A stretch of 64,000 bases of DNA from Streptomyces koelreuteriae (GCF_018604545.1 NZ_CP075896.1:2852001-2916000), one strand, 5' to 3'; shown: positions 16,308-26,335, counted from the first letter of the stretch. Numbers and translations: made by a program. The notes: generated from the sequence alone by a model not told the origin.

Positions 16308-18344
16308 TCAGTCACTCAGCACCGAGCGCAGCCTTTCGACTTCGGTCGTCGGGGCATCGCAGGTGAAGTTGCGGCAGACGTACGCCGCCGGTTCACCGCC
16401 GACCAGTGGACGGTCCGCGAGCAGCGGAAACTCGTCGCTCTCCGGAGCGCCGACGGCGACGACCGCGCCCGGCGCGGTGCCCAGAAGTGCCGCGCGGTGC
16501 AAGGCCCTCGTGCCCTCGTGGTCGAGGGACGGCCCCACGATCGCGACCTCGCGCGGCCCGTCCAGCACGGCCTCCGCCGCGGCGAGCCCCCAGCCGATGA
16601 AGCGGGGCACGCGCGGACCGAGCGCCTTGACGACACCCAGCGCCCGCTCGGCCGCGGTGCGGTGCGGCTCTGAGGCGGTGTGCGCGGCATAGCCGAGCAG
16701 GGCGTTCGCCGCCGCGGTCCAGCCGGACGGGGCGGCGTTGTCGGTCGGGTCCTGCGGGCGGCGGATGAGCCGCTCGGCGTCGGCGGCGGTGTCGTACAGG
16801 GAGCCCGACTCCGGGTCGGTGAAGCGGACCAGGACGTGGTCCAGGAGGAACCCGGCGAACTCCAGCCAGACGCCCTCACCGGTCACGGACGCGAGCGCGA
16901 GGAAGCCCTCCGCCACATCGGCGTAGTCCTCCAGGACGCCCGCGTTGGCGCCGGCGTGGCCGTCCTTGCTGGTGCGGGTGAGCCGGGCCTGCTCGTCCAG
17001 GTGCAGCCGCACCATCAGATCGGCGGCGGCGACGGCGGCGTCGACGAGGTCGGGCCGGTCGAAGTAGGCGCCGGTCTCGGCGAGCGCGGCGATCGCGAGC
17101 CCGTTCCAGGCGGCCACGACCTTGTCGTCCCGGCCGGGCGCGGACCGCTCGGCCCGCGCAGCGAGCAGCCGCTCCCGGATGGAGGCGATCTTCCCGGCGT
17201 CGACCAGCCCTTCCTGCTGCTGAGGCAGCTGCAGGACGGAGGCCCCCTCTTCGAAGGTGCCCTCCTCGGTCACACCGAAGTACTGCGCGGCCAGGTCGGC
17301 GTCCTCCTCCCCCAGCACCTCACGCAGCTGCTCGGGCGTCCACACGTAGTAGGCGCCCTCGATGTGCTTGCCGGTGCCGTCGTCGCTGTCGGCATCGAGC
17401 GCGGAGGCGAACCCGCCCTCGTTCGTGCGCAGTTCCCGCACCATGAAGTCGGCGGTCTCCAGGGCGACCCGGCGGGCGAGTTCCGACCCCGTGGCACGCC
17501 AGAGGTGGGCGTACACCCGGCACAGCAGGGCGTTGTCGTACAGCATCTTCTCGAAGTGCGGCACGACCCAGTCGCGGTCGACGGAGTAGCGGGCGAACCC
17601 GCCCCCGAGCTGGTCGTAGATCCCGCCCCGGGCCATCCGCTCGCAGGTGTCGGACGCCATCTGCAGCGCACCTTCGGCACCGGTCCGCGCGTGGTGCCTC
17701 AGCAGGAACTCCAGCACCATGGACGGCGGGAACTTCGGCGCCCCGCCGAATCCGCCGCGCTGCGGGTCGTACTCCCGGGTGAGCCCGAGCAGCGCCTGCG
17801 CGAGCTCCTCCTCCCCGGGTGTCCGGTCATCCCCGTAGGAGATCTCCCGGGCCGCCAGATCCCGGACGATCTTCCCGGCGACCTCGGTGACCTCGTCCCG
17901 CCGCTCGTCCCACGCCTGGTGCACGCCCTGGAGCACCTGCCGGAAGGAGGGCATGCCCTGGCGGGGCGCGGGCGGGAAGTACGTACCGAAGTAGAACGGC
18001 TCGGCGTCCGGCGTCAGAAACACGGTCATGGGCCAGCCGCCCTGCCCGGTCGCCGCCTGCACGGCCTCCATGTAGACGGCGTCCACGTCGGGACGCTCTT
18101 CCCGGTCGACCTTGACGCTCACGTAGTGGGCGTTGAGGTACTCGGCGGTCTGCTGGTCCTCGAAGGATTCGTGGGCCATGACGTGACACCAGTGACAGCT
18201 GCTGTAGCCGACGCTGAGCAGCACGGGCACGTCCCGCTTGCGGGCCTCCTCGAAGGCCTCCGCCGACCAGGGCCACCAGTCGACGGGGTTGTCTGCGTGC
18301 TGAAGGAGGTAGGGGGACGTCTCGTGCGCCAGTCGGTTCGGCAT
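16308..18344 (-). CDS. Thioredoxin domain-containing YyaL/spermatogenesis-associated protein 20 family protein
   Basis: A 678-residue protein of the DUF255/YyaL family. The N-terminal thioredoxin-like domain (about residues 5-165) begins with the signature [20 protein letters not shown] and has a redox-type CHWC motif in [16 protein letters not shown]. The rest is an alpha/alpha-toroid resembling N-acylglucosamine epimerases and other six-hairpin enzymes (for example [17 protein letters not shown] and [11 protein letters not shown]). The biochemical role is unknown. Two ATGs three codons apart (18353 and 18344) are possible; 18344 has the better-placed AGGATGG. It is divergent from the STAND gene, sharing a 238-bp intergenic region. 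Confidence 0.88.
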   Translation of the reverse strand: MPNRLAHETSPYLLQHADNPVDWWPWSAEAFEEARKRDVPVLLSVGYSSCHWCHVMAHESFEDQQTAEYLNAHYVSVKVDREERPDVDAVYMEAVQAATGQGGWPMTVFLTPDAEPFYFGTYFPPAPRQGMPSFRQVLQGVHQAWDERRDEVTEVAGKIVRDLAAREISYGDDRTPGEEELAQALLGLTREYDPQRGGFGGAPKFPPSMVLEFLLRHHARTGAEGALQMASDTCERMARGGIYDQLGGGFARYSVDRDWVVPHFEKMLYDNALLCRVYAHLWRATGSELARRVALETADFMVRELRTNEGGFASALDADSDDGTGKHIEGAYYVWTPEQLREVLGEEDADLAAQYFGVTEEGTFEEGASVLQLPQQQEGLVDAGKIASIRERLLAARAERSAPGRDDKVVAAWNGLAIAALAETGAYFDRPDLVDAAVAAADLMVRLHLDEQARLTRTSKDGHAGANAGVLEDYADVAEGFLALASVTGEGVWLEFAGFLLDHVLVRFTDPESGSLYDTAADAERLIRRPQDPTDNAAPSGWTAAANALLGYAAHTASEPHRTAAERALGVVKALGPRVPRFIGWGLAAAEAVLDGPREVAIVGPSLDHEGTRALHRAALLGTAPGAVVAVGAPESDEFPLLADRPLVGGEPAAYVCRNFTCDAPTTEVERLRSVLSD

Positions 18345-18582
18345 GGTGTCCATCCTGCCGCAGTACCCCGCCGGTCTCGCGTCAGGCGCTGCCCTGGCGA
18401 CGTTCCCGGGGCCCGCCCGCGAGGCATCCGGCGCGCCGACGGGCCCGTGTCTTCACACAATCGTGCCGGGTACGCCCCCTCGCAACGATGCGCCGTCCGC
18501 AGCACACTTGACCAAGGAAACGATCGAGGACACGACCGAGGCAGCGGGAGAGAACGCCGGTGCCGCGCGAGGGGGACGTGAC

Positions 18583-21500
18583 ATGCGGGACAGTCATCGG
18601 GCGGAGGCCGAGGGGCTGTTGGCGCGGGCCGTGGAGGAGGAGGTGCGGCGGACGGGCGGGCGCAGCGACGGGAAGGTGCTGCTCGCGCGGGCGCGCGGGG
18701 GGCTCGACGGGATGGCGCGGAGCGCGGCCGAGGAGTACGAGGCCTATACGCGCGCCCTGGACGAGGCGGCGGCCGGACAGCTCACCTTCGGGCAGCGCTA
18801 CGCGCGGGAGGGCGCCGGGACTCCGCTGCTGGTGGCCGGGGTGGCGGCGGTCGCGGCTGTCGTCGCCGACATGGCCCTCGGCACGGGCACCGGGACGGCG
18901 CTGGGCGCGGGCGTGACCGTCGGGGTCGTGGGCGCCGCGGCGACGGTCGTGAAGGTCGTCGGATCGCATGTGCCGGCCGCGCACCGCCGGGCCGGGGCCG
19001 TGGGCCAGCCGGGCGGGCCCGAACAGCTGCGGCTGCAGTGGCTGACGGCGCTGGAGGTGCGGGGCATCCGGCCGTTCCTCGACCAGCAGCGGGTGCTGGC
19101 CGCCTCCACCGGACCGAAGAAGACCGGGCCGCGGCTGCGGGGCGCCGACAAGAGCGCGGCGGCGCGCGGGCGCAATGTGCTGGAGCAGTCCTTCGCGCAA
19201 CTCCCGGATCCGGCGGAGCCGTTCGCGGGGCGGCGGCCGGAGCTGGCGCAGATCCGGCAGTGGGTGCAGGCGGCCCGTGCGAGCACGGAGACCCGGCCGA
19301 CGGTGGTCGTCCTGCACGGCACGCCCGGCAGCGGCCGTACGACGCTCGCGGTGCAAGCCACACATGATCTGCGGGACTACTTCCGCGGTGCCTGCGTCGT
19401 CGATCTGCGGGCCGCGGGCCCGGCCGGGTCACCGCTGTCCACCCGTGACGCCCTGCTGCATCTGCTCAACCGGCTCGGGGCGCCCCGTGAGCAACTGCTG
19501 TTCCGTGAGCGCTCCTCCCCCGACCAGCAGGTCAAGCGGCTGAGCGAGCTGTACCACCAGCACCTGACCGGCCTGCCCGTCACGATCGTCCTGGACGACG
19601 CCTCGGACGCCGAGCAGATCCGCGCCCTGGTCCCGGAGCGGTCCGACAGCCTGGTGCTGGTGACGGCGCGGGGCCCGCTGAAGTTGGACGAGCTGCCCGC
19701 GCGGGTGCATCAGCTCGCGGTGGAGCCGCTGGACGCGGCGGGTGCGGAGGAACTGCTGGGGGCGGCGGCGCAGGACCGTTCCGGGCCGTACGACGCCGAG
19801 TCCGCCGACCAGGTCCGGGAGCTGTGCGGCGGGCTGCCGCTGGCGCTGCGCATCGTGGGCTCCTGCCTCGGCCCGCGCTCCCCGCGCGCGCTGGCCACCG
19901 ACCTCGGCGCGTACGGCCCGGTCGAGCCGGTGGAGCGCGCCCTGTGGCTGCGCTACACCGACCAGCCGGACACCGTACGGCGGCTGCTGCGCCGGCTGGC
20001 CCTGGCCGGACGGGCCTCGCTCGGCGCCGCCGCGGCCGCCGCGCTGCTGGCCACCGACGAGGCGGAGGCCAAGCGCCATCTGCAGGCCCTGACCCGCGCG
20101 GGCCTGATCGACCACGTCCGGGGCGACCGCTACCGGCTGCACGACCTGGTCCGCGCCTTCGCCCAGGCCCGCCTCCTCGACGAGGAGGAACCCGCCGAGC
20201 GCACGGCGGCGCAGGAGCGGCTGATCGTGAACTACGCCGAGCTGGCCGACTCGGTGCTGCGCATGGTCGACGGCAACATGTCGACCCGCACCAACCGCTT
20301 CAGCCCGTACGGCTTCACCTCCCTCGACGAGGCGCTGCGCTGGCTGGACGACGAGTCGAGCTTCATCACGGCGGCGCTGCGGCACGCCGAGGGCGTGGAC
20401 CAGGGGGCGGTGCTGAACCTCCTGGGCGCCCTGTGCGACTACTGCCTGCTGCGCGGCGACCTCTACCGCCTGGGCGAGATCAGCGAACTGGCGCAGGCGG
20501 TGGACGAGGGACTGCTGGTCCGCTCGGTGCAGTGGCGCACCGGCATCGCGGCACGGCAGCTCGGCGAACTCGACAAGGCCCGCACCACCCTCGCCTCGGT
20601 CGTCGACCTCTACCGGGAGGCCCATCACGACGCGGGTGCCGCCCGCGCCCTGTGCTCCCTCGGCATCACCCTGCACCACCAGGGCAATCTGACGGAGGCG
20701 TCGGCGAAGCTCCGGGAGGCCCTGGCCCTGCAGTCCTCCGCCGAGCTGGCGACGGACCGGGCGTGGACGATGCACGCCCTGGCTGCGGTGGAGCGGGACC
20801 GCGCCCGGGTCGCCGAGGCCCTGGACCTGCTCACCGAGTCCCTGGTCCTGCACCGCGCCGGCGAGTCCGTGCACGGCCAGGCCTGGGCCCACTTCCAGCT
20901 CGGCCAACTGGGCCTGCGCATGGGCGACGTCCCGCGCGCCGAGTCCGAACTGCGCGCGGCCCTCGACCTCTACGGCCGTACCCGCGACGCCCGCGGCGAG
21001 GCCTGGGCCCTGACCCAGCTCGCCCGGGCCCTGCTGGTCGCCGGCGATGCGTCCCCAGCCGTGGAGGAACTGCGCGGCGCCGCGGCCCGGCACCGCGACA
21101 ACGAGGACGCGCGCGGCGAGGCCTGGACCCTCTACTACCTGGGCCAGGCCCTGGAGGAGACGGGCAACCTCGACCAGGCGGTCCGCGAACTCGAACGCTC
21201 CCGCACGATGTTCTCCCGTATGCGCGACGTCTACGGCCTGGCCTGCGCCCGCCACCACTCGGCCCGCGCCACCCGCGACCAGCGCGCCGCCCAGACCGGC
21301 TCGCTGCGCAACTCCGGCTTCGCCCGCCAGCTCCTCGTAGACGCCCGCGCCGACTTCCAGCGCATCGGCGTCGCCCACGGCGAGGCCTGGACCTGCCTCG
21401 AACTGGCCGTCGTGGACGCCGGCAACGCCCGCACCCAGCAGGCCCTCGCCCTCTGCGAGGAGGCGACGACCCTCTTCACGTCCTACGGCGACCGCCGCGG

Positions 21501-21783
21501 CGAGGACTGGGCCCGCTTCCTGCGCTGCACGCTCCTGCCGTACGCGGCCCCCGGCGGCGTGGAGGTCGGCACGGCCGTCGCCCAGGAGGAACTGTCCGAG
21601 CTGTCCCGCGCGGGCCATCCCCTGCGGGACGAGAAGCTCGACGAGTACATCGACGCGTGGGGGCTGCTGCTGGAACGGGGCGTGAGCCTGGAGGCGGGCT
21701 GGCAGGCGTGGGGGCTGGGGATGACGCCGAGCCGGCATGCGCGGGAGGTGATGGGAGTGTCGGTTTCGGCGGCACGGGGGTGA
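18583..21783 (+). CDS. Membrane-anchored STAND (NB-ARC-like) ATPase with TPR repeats
   Basis: A 1066-residue protein. An N-terminal cytoplasmic helix region (1-78) is followed by two hydrophobic segments (81-100 and 105-128) that should anchor it in the membrane. An NB-ARC/STAND module spans about 205-560. Its P-loop GTPGSGRTT (246-254) has Arg in place of the usual Lys, Walker B is VTIVLDD (334-340), GGLPLAL lies near 417-423, and a winged-helix RYRLHDLVRAFA segment lies near 520. The C-terminal half (about 600-1030) is TPR-like, with repeated A-x-G-x-A-W phrases. GGGGGA precedes the ATG at 18583. Such proteins act as ligand-triggered switches. The STAND/CHAT genes follow 107 bases downstream, which suggests a shared function, though not certainly one operon. 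Confidence 0.85.
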   Translation: MRDSHRAEAEGLLARAVEEEVRRTGGRSDGKVLLARARGGLDGMARSAAEEYEAYTRALDEAAAGQLTFGQRYAREGAGTPLLVAGVAAVAAVVADMALGTGTGTALGAGVTVGVVGAAATVVKVVGSHVPAAHRRAGAVGQPGGPEQLRLQWLTALEVRGIRPFLDQQRVLAASTGPKKTGPRLRGADKSAAARGRNVLEQSFAQLPDPAEPFAGRRPELAQIRQWVQAARASTETRPTVVVLHGTPGSGRTTLAVQATHDLRDYFRGACVVDLRAAGPAGSPLSTRDALLHLLNRLGAPREQLLFRERSSPDQQVKRLSELYHQHLTGLPVTIVLDDASDAEQIRALVPERSDSLVLVTARGPLKLDELPARVHQLAVEPLDAAGAEELLGAAAQDRSGPYDAESADQVRELCGGLPLALRIVGSCLGPRSPRALATDLGAYGPVEPVERALWLRYTDQPDTVRRLLRRLALAGRASLGAAAAAALLATDEAEAKRHLQALTRAGLIDHVRGDRYRLHDLVRAFAQARLLDEEEPAERTAAQERLIVNYAELADSVLRMVDGNMSTRTNRFSPYGFTSLDEALRWLDDESSFITAALRHAEGVDQGAVLNLLGALCDYCLLRGDLYRLGEISELAQAVDEGLLVRSVQWRTGIAARQLGELDKARTTLASVVDLYREAHHDAGAARALCSLGITLHHQGNLTEASAKLREALALQSSAELATDRAWTMHALAAVERDRARVAEALDLLTESLVLHRAGESVHGQAWAHFQLGQLGLRMGDVPRAESELRAALDLYGRTRDARGEAWALTQLARALLVAGDASPAVEELRGAAARHRDNEDARGEAWTLYYLGQALEETGNLDQAVRELERSRTMFSRMRDVYGLACARHHSARATRDQRAAQTGSLRNSGFARQLLVDARADFQRIGVAHGEAWTCLELAVVDAGNARTQQALALCEEATTLFTSYGDRRGEDWARFLRCTLLPYAAPGGVEVGTAVAQEELSELSRAGHPLRDEKLDEYIDAWGLLLERGVSLEAGWQAWGLGMTPSRHAREVMGVSVSAARG

Positions 21784-21890
21784 GGCGGGCCCGGACGGGT
21801 CATTGTCGGACGTTTCGCTGACGGTGGGGGCCGGGGACTGCAACGGTTGACGGACAGTGCCGATGGGGCGGGCCGACGGGGGGAAAGCCA

Positions 21891-24740
21891 TTGGTAAAGG
21901 ACCCGCGCGATCCGACACCGCCTCCGACGTTCGGGGAATTCTTCGGGCGGGCGGACGAACTCGCCCGCATCGGGACGTGGCTGGAGCTGCGCACGGCCCC
22001 GCCCCCGCCGTCCGGCCGCAGCCTGCCCACCCTGATGGTGCTGCACGGCCCGGCGGGCGTCGGCAAGTCCGCCGTGGCCGCCCAGGCTGCCCACCGGTCC
22101 GGCGTACGCACGCACTGGATCTCCCTCTACGACGCCACGCTCGCGGACGTGGAACCCACGCTGTTACGGCTGCTCGGCGAGTGCGGCGGGTCACGCGCCG
22201 TCATCGTGGGGGCGGCCCTGGGCACCGACCGTGCGTTCCGGCGCACCCTGCGCGGCGAACTCGCCCGGCGGCTTCGCGACCGCCTCCTCGTCCTGGACGG
22301 AACCACGCCCCCGGTGGTGCGGGCCCTGCTGCTCTTCCTGCGTGACTGCCGCGGCCTGGCCGTGCTCGTCACCTCACGTCAGGAGTCCGGCTGGCGGCGC
22401 ATCGGCGCCCGACTGCTCGCCGTCGACCCCCTGGACCCCGGGACGAGCAGGGATCTCGTCGCCCGGATGGCGACCGGGGGGCCCTGGACGGCCGGATACG
22501 GGCCCGCGTCCTGGCCGGCTTCGCTGGCAGGCGCGGCGCAGGGGCTGCCCGCGCTCGCCCGGATCGCGAGCTCCCTCATCGCCCGTGGGACGGCGCCGCG
22601 CGAAGGGCCGCGACCGGGCGAGTCGGGGCCCGGACGGCTCGTCCGGCTGGCCCTGGAGGACTGCACGACCGATCAGCGGGCGCTGCTGGGACGTCTGTCG
22701 GCGCGGAACTCCGCGGCGCCGTTCACCGAGCGCACGGCGGAGTTGCTCGGCTCGCCGGAGGACGGCCCGGACCACGTGCGTTCCATGCTGGGCGGCCTGC
22801 TCGACAAGGAGCTGTTACAGCGGTGGAGCCGAGACGGGACCTACTGTCTTCCCCAGCCGGTGGCGGATGTCGTACGGGCGGCGGAGCCGGTGTTCTCGGT
22901 GGAGAAGGTCACGGCCCTGTGGGCGGAGCACGCCCTGCAGGGCACCGCCGTCGCACTGGACGGCCGGACCGAGCACCCCCTCGGCCCTACCCCGCCAGGA
23001 CTCGCCCCCCGCGACCTCGTCCCCCACCTCGACGACTTCCTGTCCCTGCTCGCGGGCAGCGCTCAGCGGGGGCGGCGGGAGGACGCGATCGCGGACGGCC
23101 TGGCCGTGCTGCTGGCCGTCCTCGGTGACGCGCACCGGCTAGTGGCACTGCACCGGCTGTGGCCCATCCTCTCCGTTCGCCGTGCCCTGAGCTCGCTCGC
23201 CGCCGATGTGGGCCTGCTGGAGCAGGCCGCGGCGCTGTACGACACCGACAAGTGGAGCAACGCGGACGCCGTCCCGCACGCCGCCGCCCTGTGCCATCGG
23301 GCGGGGCGACTGTCCGAGGCGCTGACAGTGCTGGACGGCCTGCTCAGGGACGAGGCCCGCCCCGACGACCGGCACACGGCCTGGGCGCTGCTGGTCCTCG
23401 GGGCCGTGCGGTGCGACCAGGGCGAGGTGGTGGAGGCCGAGCGGGCGCTGCTGCGGGCGGCCGCCCTGCACCGGGCCTCCGGATGCCGGCGCGGGCTCGG
23501 CTGGACCCTGCTGCACAGTGCCCGGGTGTGCCTCCTGAGCGGCCGGGACGACGAAGCCGGACTGCTGCTCGAACAGGCCGACGCGGAACTGCTGTCCGTC
23601 GCGGACACCCGCGGCATGAACTGGGTCACGACGCAGCGGCTCCGGCTCGCGCTGCGGCACGGCGTGCCGGAGGCAGCCGATGAACTGGGCCGGGGGGCCC
23701 ACGCCCGGCACCAGCTCGCCGAGGACATCCGCGGCGACGGGTGGACGGCCTTCTACCGGGCCCTCGCCGCGCTGGAGCGGGGCGACCGCCACGGTGCCCG
23801 CGGGGCGCTGGGGCGAGCCGCGCAGCTCTTCCGGGAATGCGGAGACGACCTCGGCAGCGCGTGGACGGAGCACTGGTCGGCTCTCCTGTTCTCCGCCCCC
23901 GACAACGACTACTCCGCACCCGCACAGGTGTCGCTGAGGCCCGCCTGGGCGCTGTTCGGGAGGCTCGGCTGCACGCTCGGGACGGCGTGGACCGAGCTGG
24001 AGATGGTCGCCCGCCGCAGGCCCAGTGACCGCGATCTGCCGCTCCTGGACTCGGCGGAGGAACACTTCCGGGCCCTGGGAGACGCCTACGGAATGGCGTG
24101 GGCCGCCGCCGTGCGGGCCGACCACCAGCACCACCCGCAATTGGACGGTCCGTATTGGGTCCGGGCCTTCGTCGCCTCCCTGCCGCCCGAACTCCCGGTT
24201 CCGGACCGGGAGCGACTGGTCGCGGAGATCAGGCGCTACCTGGAGGCCGGGGGCGTGCTGAGCGGCCGGACCATTCCCCTGAGCGCCCGGAACACCGTCG
24301 CCGTCCGCCACACCGGCCCCTGGTTCGTGGACGTGCCCGGCCGTACCGGCCCCCACTGCCGCGTCCGCGTCACCCTGCTCGACGACACCCCCGCCGAGGA
24401 CACCACCGCCCGCCTGCTCCTGCGGGTCTCCCCCGAGGACGGCCACCCCTGGGGCGCTTCAGGGGCGGACCGGCCCTGGCTGACCGTGACCGCCGCGCCC
24501 CTCACCCCCGCGTCCGTCGACCCCGCCAGCGCCCTGCTACGACCCTCGGAACAGGCGGTGCACGGCGCCGAGTTCACCTTCACCGCGCACCGCACCGGCA
24601 CCCACCGCATCCGCTTCACCATCGCCCTCGAACGCACCGGGACGGTCCTGCAGCAAGTGGAAACAGAACTCGACATCCTGGATCACGACGAGCACGGCGG
24701 GCTGTCCTCGCCCGAGGCCGTCACGCACCGAGGCCGCTAG
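21891..24740 (+). CDS. STAND NTPase with TPR repeats and C-terminal beta-sandwich; contains two TTA codons
   Basis: A 949-residue predicted soluble signalling ATPase. Walker A is HGPAGVGKSAV (about 52-62), Walker B RLLVLDG (131-137), and a sensor-like VTSRQESGWRR follows. A helical winged region leads into TPR-like repeats (about 400-720) with the same GWT/AWT phrases as the upstream STAND protein. The last 150 residues look like a beta-sandwich of unknown type. The TTG start is supported by GGGGGAAA four bases upstream. Leucines 92 and 309 are encoded by TTA (22164-22166 and 22815-22817), the codon read by the bldA tRNA in Streptomyces, so synthesis may depend on development. The CHAT protease gene starts 13 bases after the stop. 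Confidence 0.83.
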   Translation: MVKDPRDPTPPPTFGEFFGRADELARIGTWLELRTAPPPPSGRSLPTLMVLHGPAGVGKSAVAAQAAHRSGVRTHWISLYDATLADVEPTLLRLLGECGGSRAVIVGAALGTDRAFRRTLRGELARRLRDRLLVLDGTTPPVVRALLLFLRDCRGLAVLVTSRQESGWRRIGARLLAVDPLDPGTSRDLVARMATGGPWTAGYGPASWPASLAGAAQGLPALARIASSLIARGTAPREGPRPGESGPGRLVRLALEDCTTDQRALLGRLSARNSAAPFTERTAELLGSPEDGPDHVRSMLGGLLDKELLQRWSRDGTYCLPQPVADVVRAAEPVFSVEKVTALWAEHALQGTAVALDGRTEHPLGPTPPGLAPRDLVPHLDDFLSLLAGSAQRGRREDAIADGLAVLLAVLGDAHRLVALHRLWPILSVRRALSSLAADVGLLEQAAALYDTDKWSNADAVPHAAALCHRAGRLSEALTVLDGLLRDEARPDDRHTAWALLVLGAVRCDQGEVVEAERALLRAAALHRASGCRRGLGWTLLHSARVCLLSGRDDEAGLLLEQADAELLSVADTRGMNWVTTQRLRLALRHGVPEAADELGRGAHARHQLAEDIRGDGWTAFYRALAALERGDRHGARGALGRAAQLFRECGDDLGSAWTEHWSALLFSAPDNDYSAPAQVSLRPAWALFGRLGCTLGTAWTELEMVARRRPSDRDLPLLDSAEEHFRALGDAYGMAWAAAVRADHQHHPQLDGPYWVRAFVASLPPELPVPDRERLVAEIRRYLEAGGVLSGRTIPLSARNTVAVRHTGPWFVDVPGRTGPHCRVRVTLLDDTPAEDTTARLLLRVSPEDGHPWGASGADRPWLTVTAAPLTPASVDPASALLRPSEQAVHGAEFTFTAHRTGTHRIRFTIALERTGTVLQQVETELDILDHDEHGGLSSPEAVTHRGR

Positions 24741-24753
24741 GAACGCCCCGCGC

Positions 24754-26091
24754 ATGCCAAGAGAGCTTCACGTACGCGTCGTCCAGGACCCCAGCCGCGG
24801 CTTCACGAACCTGCCCGACGCTCGGACCGAGGGGCCGGACATCACGGTGTCCCTGGACGTCCTGGGCGAGGACCGGCTCAGGGCACGGCTCTACGGCCCG
24901 GCCGTGCCGTCGCTGTACGGCACGGAGCACCGGGTGGATCTGGCGGTGCATCCGGCCGAGGTGCGCTCCGCCGCGGCGCGGCTGTGCCGGATGTGGAAGG
25001 AGCTCCTGCTCGACCACCGTCCCATGGCGCCGGACGGCCGCCCCGTCGCCGGTGAGCCGGAGACGCCGTACGCCTCCCTGGTGGACCTGCGCTCCCGCCC
25101 CGTGGACGAGCTGACGACTCTCCTGGAGGAACTCGCGCTGGTCGGCTCGGAGTTGCTGTACGGCGTGCTGCTGGGCGGCACCGACCCGCGCATCGCCCGT
25201 TTCCGCGGCTATCTGACGGAGGCCCTGGCCCAGGGCGAGGGCATGCGGATCCGTTTCGACTCGGACCTGCATCTGCCCTGGCCGATGGTGTGCCTGGCGG
25301 CGGAGGATCTGCCGCCCGGCCCCGGGACCCGCGCCGAGGTCCTCCCCGCGCTCTTCCGCCGTTTCCTCGGCCACCGCCATCAGATCGAGCAGACCGGCGG
25401 TGCCTATCCCTGGCTCGACGGGCTCCGTGACGCCCCCGAGGTGCCGGCCGTGAGCCTGAACCACGACACGCGCGTCGACCGGGCGGGCCGCACCCGGGCC
25501 GCCGACGTAGCGGCCCTCCTCGCCAAGGGCACCCGGTTCGTCGAGCGGTCCACCTGGCAGGAACTGGTGAGCGCGCTGGCTCGGTCCGATCTGTGCGAGC
25601 AGCTCATGTACTTCTGGTGCCACGGCCGCTTCACCGCCGACGGGGCACAGCCGCCCTCCCTGGTGCTCAGCCTGACCGACCACAAGAGCATCGACGCGCA
25701 CACCATCCGCGAACGCCGGCGCCGCTTCGGCACCGACCACCCCTTCCAGCCGTTCGTCGTCCTCAACGCCTGCTACGCGGGGCTGCCCGAGGGGAGCGCG
25801 GACGCCAGGTTCCTGAGCAGGGCGTTCGTCGATGCGGGGGCACGCGGGGTGCTGGGCCCGCAGATAGAGATACCCCAGGTCTTCGCGGCCGAGTACGCGC
25901 TGGAGTTCCTGACCCGCTACCTGGACGGGACGCAGACCGCCGGCAGCATCGCCCTCGCGGTGACCAGGCACTTCGCCGACGAACTGCGCAACCCCCTGGG
26001 CCTCGCCTATGCCCTCCACCACGGCATGGACACCCGCCTGGAACGGACCGCCGCCCCCGACGCGGACGCCGGGCGGGAGGTGCCTGTATGA
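24754..26091 (+). CDS. CHAT-domain caspase-like cysteine protease
   Basis: A 445-residue protein. The CHAT peptidase domain covers about residues 120-425. The LHLPWPMVC segment is typical of its N-terminal part, the catalytic histidine is H290 in YFWCHGRF, and the catalytic cysteine is C340 in VVLNACYAG, followed by FVDAGARGVLGPQ. The first 110 residues form a separate domain I cannot name. CHAT proteases are relatives of caspases and separases and act as effectors when released by sensor NTPases. It is placed 13 bases behind the STAND/TPR gene and overlaps the next small gene by ATGA, so it is almost certainly co-translated with both. The natural protein substrate is unknown. Confidence 0.9.
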   Translation: MPRELHVRVVQDPSRGFTNLPDARTEGPDITVSLDVLGEDRLRARLYGPAVPSLYGTEHRVDLAVHPAEVRSAAARLCRMWKELLLDHRPMAPDGRPVAGEPETPYASLVDLRSRPVDELTTLLEELALVGSELLYGVLLGGTDPRIARFRGYLTEALAQGEGMRIRFDSDLHLPWPMVCLAAEDLPPGPGTRAEVLPALFRRFLGHRHQIEQTGGAYPWLDGLRDAPEVPAVSLNHDTRVDRAGRTRAADVAALLAKGTRFVERSTWQELVSALARSDLCEQLMYFWCHGRFTADGAQPPSLVLSLTDHKSIDAHTIRERRRRFGTDHPFQPFVVLNACYAGLPEGSADARFLSRAFVDAGARGVLGPQIEIPQVFAAEYALEFLTRYLDGTQTAGSIALAVTRHFADELRNPLGLAYALHHGMDTRLERTAAPDADAGREVPV

Positions 26092-26274
26092 CCCCTGCCG
26101 ACGCGACCGTGCACACCGTCGGCCTGGGGCCGGACGGCTTCACGGCTTCACGGCTTCACTGTGGACTCGCTGCCGCTGTTGCAGACGGCGGCTCCGCGCG
26201 ACGCCTTCGCGACCGGCTTCCCGGCCCTGTCCGAGGCGCCCCTGCGCGGCCCGCCCCCGTCTCGGCGGTCCTGA
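26088..26274 (+). pseudogene. Small frame-shifted gene overlapping the CHAT gene
   Basis: The ATG overlaps the CHAT stop (ATGA). The reading frame from 26088 runs normally to the 8-bp repeat at 26135-26158 and then loses coding character. Past the repeat, the +1 frame has strong G/C third positions and reads TVDSLPLLQTAAPRDAFATG onward to a TGA at 26272. With one repeat copy instead of three the two parts join into a 56-residue protein. The current frame instead reads on to 26537, through the terminator and antisense to the next gene. It may be a pseudogene, a phase-variable gene, or a sequencing slip. I do not recognise the product. Confidence 0.6.
26135..26158. repeat. Three tandem copies of an 8-bp unit (CGGCTTCA)
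   Basis: CGGCTTCA occurs at 26135-26142, 26143-26150 and 26151-26158 with no interruptions. Eight is not a multiple of three, so each gain or loss shifts the reading frame of the small gene; only 1, 4, 7 and so on copies keep it open. Confidence 0.9.
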
Positions 26275-26335
26275 TGCTGCCGCCCAGCGGGGCGCACGCT
26301 CCGGCCGTCTGGGGCGGGAGACGGCACACCTGCTG

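Noticed and set aside
16680..18581. 633-residue plus-strand open frame over the YyaL gene
   Set aside because: Antisense to a protein with a thioredoxin CHWC motif and a family signature; no motif on the plus side.
19429..22194. 921-residue minus-strand open frame across the two STAND genes
   Set aside because: Low-complexity antisense shadow; the plus-strand proteins have Walker motifs and TPR patterns.
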